From contig NC_013171.1 in assembly GCF_000024105.1 (NCBI RefSeq), positions 802,501 to 866,500 of the forward strand: a DNA stretch of 64,000 bases. Direction: 5' to 3'. Source of the DNA: Anaerococcus prevotii DSM 20548. GTDB taxonomy: Bacteria > Bacillota > Clostridia > Tissierellales > Peptoniphilaceae. Position 1 is the stretch's first letter, and every line of letters starts with the position of its first letter. Both the position numbers and the translations under genes were made by a program. This document shows positions 57,659 through 64,000 of this stretch, in pieces. The notes under the pieces are model-generated. The model was not told where the DNA came from and did not search any database. It saw nothing but the letters and a program-made list of their open reading frames with translations.

Positions 57659-58277
57659 TTTTTTGTTTTTGGATGAAGGACTTTGCTATTCTTGTAAGAA
57701 AGAAGATATTTATAAATACCATCTCTGCCCAAATTGCTTAGATAAGTTAGACTATATAGGAAATACCTTCAAGCTCTCAGGAAATACTTGTTACAGCTTA
57801 TATTTTTATAATGACTTTATGAAAAAGTTAATTGGGGACTATAAGTTTAATAGGAATACTTCACTCAAAGAAGTCTTTTCAGAGATGCTATATCAATTTT
57901 TAATCGACAAGAATTTAACTGACTTTGATTACATCTTGGCCTCACCTTCATCTAGGAAGACTGTAAATAAAAGGGGATTTGACCATATTAATCTGATAGT
58001 AGATGGTTTTTCCAACAAGCTTGAAATCAAAAAACTAGTTGAATTTAAGAAGGTAAAAAATACCAAGTCTCAGCACACTTTAAATAGATTCGAGAGAAAT
58101 GAAAATCTTAGGGGAGCTTTTAGACTAGATAAAGAAATAAAGGGATCGAAAATCCTACTCATAGATGATCTGATAACTACAGGAAATACTGCCTTAGAAA
58201 CCATAAAAGAATTAAAAAATAGGGGAGCAAGTGAGGTCGTAACACTGGCTATTTGTTCAGAAAGAAGTGTAAATTAA
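57651..58277 (+). CDS. ComF-family phosphoribosyltransferase-like protein
   Basis: 208 residues from ATG 57651 (GGAG upstream), overlapping recD2. An N-terminal zinc ribbon, 'CYSCKK' and 'CPNCLDKL', precedes a PRTase domain with 'DYILASPSSRKTVNKRGFDH' and the PRPP loop 'ILLIDDLITTGNTALETIK'. ComF proteins support DNA uptake in competent bacteria and replication restart elsewhere. Coupling to the RecD2 gene suggests a DNA-processing role. Confidence 0.88.
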   Translation: MIDFLFLDEGLCYSCKKEDIYKYHLCPNCLDKLDYIGNTFKLSGNTCYSLYFYNDFMKKLIGDYKFNRNTSLKEVFSEMLYQFLIDKNLTDFDYILASPSSRKTVNKRGFDHINLIVDGFSNKLEIKKLVEFKKVKNTKSQHTLNRFERNENLRGAFRLDKEIKGSKILLIDDLITTGNTALETIKELKNRGASEVVTLAICSERSVN

Positions 58278-58331
58278 AAGAGATGATGTGAAGAATTCCC
58301 ATTAGGAGAAAGCTTATATCATCTCTTTTTA
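58278..58331. terminator. Bidirectional terminator between comF-like gene and rodA
   Basis: AGAGATGAT (58278-58286) is the reverse complement of ATCATCTCT (58317-58325), with T and A runs outside, serving both convergent genes. Confidence 0.8.
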
Positions 58332-59498
58332 TTATTTTCTTTTAGATGGTCTAACCATACTTACATCTAGGAGATTAATTGCCTCATCGTCAATTATTCC
58401 ATCGTCATATTGTTTCTTCTGCATAGAGGCTGAAAGGGCAAGGCCAATATTTATCAAACTAATTAGCTGGAAGGTTCCACCATATGAGAAAAATGGAAGT
58501 GGAATTCCAGTAACTGGCATAAGTCCTATGGTCATTGCAATATTTTCAAATATATGAATGAACAAAAGTCCCGCAATTCCTGTAAGCATGATTGTAATAA
58601 AAGTATTACGTGAGGTCTTTGCGATAATTACAAGTCTCATAATTACTATCGCGAAAAGTGCTATTACAATAATCGCTCCCAAAAATCCTAGCTCTTCAGC
58701 AAGAACTGAGAAAATAAAGTCAGTTTCTTTTTCAGGAATATATCCATATTGAGACTGAGTTCCCTTTAGATATCCACGGCCAGTAAGCATACCTGAACCT
58801 ATGGCTATAAGACCTTGTTGTTGTTGCCAGTTACTTCCTGAAGTATCCCTTGATGGGTCGAGGAAGTTTTCGATTCTATCAAGCCTATATCCAGAAAGAT
58901 TGGTTAAGACGAAAAATCCTACAATTGCTGCAAGTCCAGCAAAAATACCAATCCATTTCCAAGAAATTCCTCCAATGAAAATCATAGCAGATACAAAGAA
59001 TACATATACCATAGCTGTACCAAAGTCAGGCTGTAAGAGAATAAGGCCTATTGGAAGGCCTGCCATAGCGATAACCTTTAATAAAGTCAGCTTGTCATTT
59101 ATATCAAACTTATGCTTATCAAGAAAAGCAGCAAGGGAGAAAATTATTCCTACCTTGGCAATCTCAGAAGGCTGGAAGGAAAATGATCCTATATAAACCC
59201 AGGACTTCGCCCCCCACTCATCAAGACCTCGACCAAAAACTAAGGTTAAGAGCAAGAGAACAATCATCACCCCATAAACACCTAAGTAAGATCTCTTAAT
59301 AAAGTCCAAATCAATTGTACATAGGACTAATATAATTACAAATCCCAATATTGTAGCAAAAAGTTGAGTCAGTATGGGCCTAATATTTCCACCGTAGGCT
59401 GAATATAAAACGACTAGACCAATTACGCTTAAGGCAATTGTTGCAAACAGAAGCATAAGGTCAAGCTCTTTCAAATCTTTTTTCTTTAAATTAAACAT
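58332..59498 (-). CDS. rodA: SEDS-family peptidoglycan polymerase (RodA/FtsW)
   Basis: 388 residues with about ten membrane helices; GGAGTGA precedes ATG 59498. Signature sequences are 'LQPDFGTAMVYVFFVSAMIF', the 'GSGMLTGRGYLKGTQSQYGY' loop, 'PEKETDFIFSVLAEELGFLG' and 'PVTGIPLPFFSYGGTFQLIS'. The Asp of 'ETDF' is the glycosyltransferase residue. It is closer to RodA than FtsW by length and loop. It is the only housekeeping gene on the reverse strand here. Confidence 0.9.
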   Translation of the reverse strand: MFNLKKKDLKELDLMLLFATIALSVIGLVVLYSAYGGNIRPILTQLFATILGFVIILVLCTIDLDFIKRSYLGVYGVMIVLLLLTLVFGRGLDEWGAKSWVYIGSFSFQPSEIAKVGIIFSLAAFLDKHKFDINDKLTLLKVIAMAGLPIGLILLQPDFGTAMVYVFFVSAMIFIGGISWKWIGIFAGLAAIVGFFVLTNLSGYRLDRIENFLDPSRDTSGSNWQQQQGLIAIGSGMLTGRGYLKGTQSQYGYIPEKETDFIFSVLAEELGFLGAIIVIALFAIVIMRLVIIAKTSRNTFITIMLTGIAGLLFIHIFENIAMTIGLMPVTGIPLPFFSYGGTFQLISLINIGLALSASMQKKQYDDGIIDDEAINLLDVSMVRPSKRK

Positions 59499-59599
59499 TT
59501 AATCACTCCAATTCTTCATTTATTATATAACATGAGCCAGTCTTTATCAATCAAATGTTATTTACCAGTCGAAGAGTATAATAAATTTGAGGTGATAGT

Positions 59600-60241
59600 A
59601 TTTTAGATTCTAAAAAAATTAAAGAACTTTTGGAAATTCTAGATAGGATGTATCCAGATGTGGATTACTCTATGCTAAATTTTACGACTCCTTTTGAACT
59701 TTTAATAGCTACAATCCTTTCGGCCCAATCGACTGATGTTAGGGTCAATAAGGTTACAAGCGTGATGTTTAAGGATATGAATACAGCGGAAGAATTTGCA
59801 AAAGCCGATATTAAAACAATAGAAAATTATATAAGGACAGTTGGAATATATAAAAATAAGGCTAAAAATATATCTGCTACAAGCAAGATCTTGTGTAGTG
59901 ATTATAACGGAGAGGTACCAGCAGATATAAAAGAGCTTATGAAGCTTCCGGGAGTTGGGAGAAAGACAGCAAATGTAGTGGCATCCAATGCCTTTAATAT
60001 CCCTGCAATTGCTGTAGATACTCATGTGTTTAGGGTATCTAATAGACTGGGACTTGCAGATGCTAAAAACGTAGAAAAGACTGAAAAACAATTGATGGAA
60101 AATATTCCCAAAGAAAGATGGAGAAAGACCCACCATCAATTAATAACCCATGGTAGGGCCCTTTGTAAGGCAAGAGGCCCAATATGCGAAGAGTGTGACC
60201 TTAATGTAGTCTGCGAATTTTATAGGAGAGATCATGATTAG
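59600..60241 (+). CDS. nth: Endonuclease III, apparent ATT start
   Basis: 213 residues if begun at ATT 59600, seven bases after GAGG (SD GAGGTGAT 59589-59596). The nearest standard codon, TTG 59630, lacks a ribosome site and removes ten residues of the usual N-terminus. The HhH 'LMKLPGVGRKTANVVASNAF' with catalytic Lys, the Asp in 'AIAVDTHVFRVSNRLGL', and the [4Fe-4S] motif C-x6-C-x2-C-x5-C in 'CKARGPICEECDLNVVC' are complete. It is a bifunctional glycosylase/AP lyase for oxidised pyrimidines. It overlaps the next gene. Confidence 0.9.
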   Translation: MLDSKKIKELLEILDRMYPDVDYSMLNFTTPFELLIATILSAQSTDVRVNKVTSVMFKDMNTAEEFAKADIKTIENYIRTVGIYKNKAKNISATSKILCSDYNGEVPADIKELMKLPGVGRKTANVVASNAFNIPAIAVDTHVFRVSNRLGLADAKNVEKTEKQLMENIPKERWRKTHHQLITHGRALCKARGPICEECDLNVVCEFYRRDHD

Positions 60242-61067
60242 AATATTTGCCCTAGATATGGATGGAACGCTTTTAGATTCTAATTCGAAACTTTCTGAGG
60301 ATAATATTAAAGCCCTAAGAGATTTAGAAAGCACGGGCGTTAGGGTAGTTCTTGCTAGTGGCAGAGTATTTAAGTCTGTCTTATATTTTGCAAGTAAAAT
60401 CAGTAGCGATCCTTGTGTGATTGCAAACAATGGAGCTATCCTCGGATCTGATTATAATAATTTATTCTTTGAAAATCCCATAGATGATGAATATTTAGAT
60501 AGGCTTTATGATTTAGCCTTAGAAAATGGCTTGGATTTTCATTTTTACGATTTAGACACTTATTATTCAAATAAATTGAAAATAGAAAAACTCGACCATC
60601 TCCGTAAGGAAAATGATAATGAATATACTACAAATATATTGATTTCAGATGATCCTTTAAGAGAGCTTAGAGCAAAAAATCACAAGGCTTACAAATTTCA
60701 AATTAACAAGACTAATGATCATCCTCTTGGAAGTGAGGGGATTAGTAAGCTAGTTAGAGACGAATTTTCTGATAGCTTATATATGACTTCATCTTTTGGT
60801 GGAGTTCTTGAATTGATGAGTAAGGGTGTATCCAAGTTTGATACCCTTCTAGCCCTTGCAGATAAAATTGGATTTACTAGAGAAAATATAGCTGCAATTG
60901 GCGATGGTCTCAATGATTTGGAAATGATAAAGGGAAGCAAGCTTTCTTTTGCTATGGGAAATGGAAGAGAAGAGCTCAAGGAAATTGCAAGCCATATAGT
61001 TTCTGATAATAATTCAGGAGCAATAAGAGAAGCTTGTGAAATAATAAAGGAATATAACCGTGTTTAA
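60234..61067 (+). CDS. Cof-type HAD-superfamily hydrolase
   Basis: 277 residues. Motif I 'FALDMDGTLLDSNSKLS', motif II 'RVVLASGRVFKSV', and motifs III-IV 'KFDTLLALADKIG' and 'AAIGDGLNDLEMIKGSKLSF' define a IIB-cap Cof phosphatase. These act on sugar phosphates, FMN and similar compounds; the substrate is not predictable. It overlaps nth and trmL, so the three are co-translated. Confidence 0.9.
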   Translation: MIRIFALDMDGTLLDSNSKLSEDNIKALRDLESTGVRVVLASGRVFKSVLYFASKISSDPCVIANNGAILGSDYNNLFFENPIDDEYLDRLYDLALENGLDFHFYDLDTYYSNKLKIEKLDHLRKENDNEYTTNILISDDPLRELRAKNHKAYKFQINKTNDHPLGSEGISKLVRDEFSDSLYMTSSFGGVLELMSKGVSKFDTLLALADKIGFTRENIAAIGDGLNDLEMIKGSKLSFAMGNGREELKEIASHIVSDNNSGAIREACEIIKEYNRV

Positions 61068-61518
61068 TATAGTATTAATCTCGCCAGAGCATCCTGGAAA
61101 TGTAGGGAATATCGGAAGGACTTGTGTCCTAACAGAATCCCGTCTCCACTTGATTAGACCCTTCAAGTTCGATTTTTCTGATAGATTTTTGAAAAGAGCG
61201 GGTATAGATTATTGGGAACATGTTGATCTTGTAATCCACGATAGTCTAGAAGAATTTATGGACTATGTAAAGGATAAAAGATATTTCCTAATAGAAACTG
61301 GAACTCAGAAAAAATATTCAGATGTAAATTTTGAAGATGGAGATTTTTTGATATTTGGTAGGGAAAAAGAAGGAATACCAGATGATTTGCTTAATGAGAA
61401 CAAGGAAAAAATTATAACTATCCCTATGACAAAAAAGATAGATAGGTCCTTAAACCTAGCTAACTCTGTTAGTATAGTTTTATACGAAGCCTTAAGGCAA
61501 GATGGATTTAAATTTTAG
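61060..61518 (+). CDS. trmL: tRNA (cytidine(34)-2'-O)-methyltransferase TrmL
   Basis: 152-residue SPOUT methylase starting at GTG 61060 inside the end of the HAD gene. 'LISPEHPGNVGNIGRTCVLT' is motif 1; 'FLIFGREKEGIPDDLL' and 'IPMTKKIDRSLNLANSVSIV' form the SAM-binding knot. It modifies the wobble base of tRNA-Leu. Confidence 0.9.
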   Translation: MFNIVLISPEHPGNVGNIGRTCVLTESRLHLIRPFKFDFSDRFLKRAGIDYWEHVDLVIHDSLEEFMDYVKDKRYFLIETGTQKKYSDVNFEDGDFLIFGREKEGIPDDLLNENKEKIITIPMTKKIDRSLNLANSVSIVLYEALRQDGFKF

Positions 61519-61526
61519 GAGGATAA

Positions 61527-62453
61527 ATGTACGATATAATTATAATTGGAGGAGGTCCAGCAGGACTTACCGCAGGACTTTATGCAGGAAGAAGTAAGCT
61601 TAAGACACTTATTATTGAAAAAGCAGTAGCTGGTGGACAGATTTCTGGAACAGCCTTTGTTGAAAACTACCCAGGATCAATAGATGAAGCAACAGGAATG
61701 GGTCTTTCTGAAAGGATGCTCGAGCAAGCGGAAGAATTTTGTGAAATAAAGTATGAAGATGTTAAGGAAGTAGAGCTTGATGGCAAGGTTAAAAAAATAA
61801 AGACTGATGGCGGAGAATATGAGGCCAAAGTAGTTATCATTTCATCAGGTGCTACCCACAGAAAATTAGATGTTCCAGGCGAGAAAGAATTCGCCAATAA
61901 GGGAGTATCCTACTGTGCCACATGTGATGGACCATTTTATACGGGTCTTGACATATTTGTAGTTGGTGGAGGAGATTCTGCCCTTGAGGAGGCAACCTAT
62001 CTTACCAAATTCGCTAAATCTGTGACAATAATTCACAGAAGAGACGAATTTAGGGCAAGTGGGGTAGTCGTGGACAAGATTAAGGAAAATCCAAAAATCA
62101 AATTAGAACTTGATGCAGTTGTTAAAGAAATCAAGGGAGATAAGGAAGCAGAATCTCTTATAATAGAAAATACTAAGACCGGAGAGAAAAAAGAATTAAA
62201 ATCTGATGATAATTCTCCAATTGGGGTATTTATATTTATAGGATATATTCCACAAACTGAGATATTCGAAGGCAAGATTGAAATGAACCATGGTTATATC
62301 CTAACTGATGAGGATATGAAGACTAATATCGAAGGTGTATTTGCAGTAGGCGATACCAGAGAAAAGAAGGTTAGACAGATGGTTACAGCGGCTGGAGATG
62401 GATGTATTGCAGCAGTCCTTGCGAATAGATATCTCGAAGGAAGCAATTGGTAA
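61527..62453 (+). CDS. trxB: Thioredoxin reductase
   Basis: 308 residues; AGGAGG precedes ATG 61527. FAD site 'IIIGGGPAGLTAGLYAGRSK', redox-active 'CATCDGPFY', NADPH site 'VVGGGDSALEEATYLTKFA', and the C-terminal FAD contact 'GVFAVGDTREKKVRQMVTAA' are intact. It reduces thioredoxin with NADPH. No trxA is adjacent. Confidence 0.95.
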   Translation: MYDIIIIGGGPAGLTAGLYAGRSKLKTLIIEKAVAGGQISGTAFVENYPGSIDEATGMGLSERMLEQAEEFCEIKYEDVKEVELDGKVKKIKTDGGEYEAKVVIISSGATHRKLDVPGEKEFANKGVSYCATCDGPFYTGLDIFVVGGGDSALEEATYLTKFAKSVTIIHRRDEFRASGVVVDKIKENPKIKLELDAVVKEIKGDKEAESLIIENTKTGEKKELKSDDNSPIGVFIFIGYIPQTEIFEGKIEMNHGYILTDEDMKTNIEGVFAVGDTREKKVRQMVTAAGDGCIAAVLANRYLEGSNW

Positions 62454-62460
62454 AATAATG

Positions 62461-62489
62461 TTGACAATTTTCTAACAAATAAGTAAAGT
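62461..62489 (+). promoter_or_regulatory. Promoter of gap
   Basis: TTGACA (62461-62466), 17-bp spacer, TAAAGT (62484-62489). It sits between trxB and gap, 35 bases before the gap ATG. Confidence 0.55.
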
Positions 62490-62523
62490 AATATTTGTAG
62501 AAAGAATTAATTAGGAGGAAATA

Positions 62524-63531
62524 ATGGCAACAAAAGTAGCAATTAATGGATTTGGTAGAATCGGACGTCTTACACTAAGAAGAATCGCCGAAGTTGAAGA
62601 AAATATCGAAGTTGTAGCAATCAACGACCTTATTGACAAAAAAGGTCTTCTATATGCTTTCAAATACGATACAGCACAAGGTAGATTTAACGGAGACGCT
62701 GAACTAACAGATGACGGATTCAAAATAAACGGCAAAGACATCAAAGTATTTGCTGAAAGAAACCCAGAAGACCTTCCATGGGGAGAACTTGGAGTTGATA
62801 TAGTACTAGAATGTACAGGATTCTTTACAGAAAAAGAAAAAGCAGAAGCTCACATCAAAGCAGGAGCTAAAAAAGTACTAATCTCTGCACCAGGTAAGGG
62901 TGATCTAAAAACTATCGTATACGGAGTAAACCACGAAATCCTTGATGGATCTGAAACAGTTGTTTCTGGAGCAAGCTGTACAACAAACTGCTTAGCACCA
63001 ATGGTTAACGTATTAAAGAATGAATTCGGATTTGTTTCAGGACAAATGTCTACAATCCACGCATACACAGCTACTCAAGCTATCCAAGATACACCAGCTT
63101 CTAAGAAAGACTTAAGAGGCGGTAGAGCTGCAGCACAAAACACAATCCCTGCATCAACAGGAGCTGCTAAGGCTGTAGGTAAAGTACTTCCAGAAGTAGA
63201 AGGAAAGATTGATGGATCAGCTCTAAGAGTTCCAACAATTACAGGATCAATTACAGAACTTTACTCAGTACTTGAAAAGAAAGTAACTGTAGAAGAAGTA
63301 AACGCAGCTATGAAGAAATACTCAAGTGATGCATTTGCTTACACAGAAGATGACATTGTATCAAGTGATATAGTAGGTTATCCAGCTGGTTCAGTTTTCG
63401 ACTCTCAACTAACAAAAATCGTTGAAGGTGCAGACGGAACACAAGTTGTAAAAACTGTTGCTTGGTATGACAACGAAATGGGATACGTTTCTAACCTAGT
63501 TAGAACACTAGACTATCTAGCAAATCTTTAA
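62524..63531 (+). CDS. gap: Glyceraldehyde-3-phosphate dehydrogenase
   Basis: 335 residues; AGGAGG before ATG 62524. '[17 protein letters not shown]' is the NAD site and '[18 protein letters not shown]' holds the catalytic Cys (about 151). '[18 protein letters not shown]' and '[16 protein letters not shown]' complete the family. It is the glycolytic type, followed by a terminator and then pgk. Confidence 0.97.
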   Translation: MATKVAINGFGRIGRLTLRRIAEVEENIEVVAINDLIDKKGLLYAFKYDTAQGRFNGDAELTDDGFKINGKDIKVFAERNPEDLPWGELGVDIVLECTGFFTEKEKAEAHIKAGAKKVLISAPGKGDLKTIVYGVNHEILDGSETVVSGASCTTNCLAPMVNVLKNEFGFVSGQMSTIHAYTATQAIQDTPASKKDLRGGRAAAQNTIPASTGAAKAVGKVLPEVEGKIDGSALRVPTITGSITELYSVLEKKVTVEEVNAAMKKYSSDAFAYTEDDIVSSDIVGYPAGSVFDSQLTKIVEGADGTQVVKTVAWYDNEMGYVSNLVRTLDYLANL

Positions 63532-63539
63532 GAGTTAAT

Positions 63540-63569
63540 AAAGGCGGGGGATAGCTTCCGCCTTTTTTT
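63540..63569 (+). terminator. Terminator between gap and pgk
   Basis: AAGGCGG (63541-63547) pairs with CCGCCTT (63558-63564), followed by a run of T. It may lower pgk expression relative to gap. Confidence 0.85.
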
Positions 63570-63590
63570 AACGGAAATATGAGGAGTAAT

Positions 63591-64000
63591 ATGAACAAAA
63601 AAACTGTAAAAGACTTAGACGTAAAGGGTAAAAAAGTACTAGTAAGAGTTGATTTCAACGTACCTTTATCAAAAGAAAATAATGAAGAAATTGCTGATGA
63701 TACAAGAATTAGAGCAGCTCTTCCAACAATTGATTACCTACTAGAAAATGACGCTAAGGTAATCCTTATGAGCCACTTAGGTAGACCAAAGGGTGAAGCT
63801 AAGCCAGAATTTGCTCTAAAACCTGTAGCAGATTGGCTAGAGAATCACTACAAAGATAAATTCCACTTTTTCCCAAGCCCAGAAGTTGTAGATGATAAGG
63901 TTAAAGAAGAAGTAGCAAATCTTAAGGAAGGTGAAGTTTGCCTAATAGAAAATACAAGATATGTTGCTGGTGAAACTAAAAACGACCCTGAATTTGCTAA
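63591..64000 (+). CDS. pgk: Phosphoglycerate kinase, 3' end outside the window
   Basis: Starts at ATG 63591 with GAGGAG upstream and runs off the window after 136 codons. 'KTVKDLDVKGKKVLVRVDFN', 'LPTIDYLLENDAKVILMSHL' followed by 'GRPKG', and 'EVCLIENTRYVAGETKNDPE' are the N-terminal substrate-binding motifs of PGK. It transfers phosphate from 1,3-bisphosphoglycerate to ADP, the step after gap. Confidence 0.95.
   Translation, partial: MNKKTVKDLDVKGKKVLVRVDFNVPLSKENNEEIADDTRIRAALPTIDYLLENDAKVILMSHLGRPKGEAKPEFALKPVADWLENHYKDKFHFFPSPEVVDDKVKEEVANLKEGEVCLIENTRYVAGETKNDPEFA

Noticed and set aside
59702-60139. A 145-codon minus-strand frame inside nth
   Set aside because: It is antisense to a complete endonuclease III with an intact iron-sulfur motif.

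Overview
The window is AT-rich bacterial DNA with tightly packed, strongly co-directional genes, A-rich Shine-Dalgarno sites and hairpin-plus-T terminators. It contains a DtxR-type repressor, a YSIRK-like surface protein, a RecD2 helicase, ribosomal protein L31 and low-GC Gram-positive style regulators. Together these suggest a Firmicute, most likely an anaerobic coccus of the Anaerococcus/Peptoniphilus type (Tissierellia). That placement is inference from gene content only.

Layout. (1) 1-2.2 kb: end of a Mn/Zn/Fe-type ABC importer operon with its DtxR-family repressor, followed by an orphan structured-RNA-like stretch. (2) 2.4-10.9 kb: an apparently iron-controlled locus. An AraC regulator diverges from a heterodimeric ABC transporter pair; next comes a five-gene set (membrane protein, methyltransferase, thiazoline-carboxylate-hydrolase-family protein, alpha/beta hydrolase, membrane protein). 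A near-consensus Fur box sits in each of the two control regions. (3) 10.9-23.1 kb: a mosaic island bounded by two direct copies of a decayed large serine recombinase. It holds broken genes (terminase, PolC-like, glycosylase-like), a complete urease operon (ureEFGDABC), and an IS110-family element that splits a bacitracin/lantibiotic-type ABC ATPase gene. (4) 23.3-27.7 kb: a four-gene cassette (unknown helical protein, J-domain protein, HIRAN protein, unknown protein), then a decayed and an intact XRE regulator with a membrane partner. (5) 28.2-34.3 kb: a 2035-residue cell-wall surface protein with twelve InlB-type repeats, five of them nearly identical. (6) 34.7-41.9 kb: GNAT, a two-component system with a MacB/FtsX-type ABC transporter, an S41 protease and a tRNA-Thr. 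(7) 42-64 kb: conserved housekeeping genes: tex, proS, fba, rho, rpmE, prmC, prfA, a CDF transporter, tsaC, upp, murA, recD2, comF-like, rodA (reverse strand), nth, a HAD phosphatase, trmL, trxB, gap and the start of pgk.

How they work together: regions 1 and 2 look like metal acquisition under DtxR- and Fur-type control, and the urease island supplies ammonia from urea. The J-domain/HIRAN cassette and the iron locus are the best candidates for undescribed systems. Several genes show small lesions (single-base indels, nonsense codons, non-ATG starts), which I report one by one.
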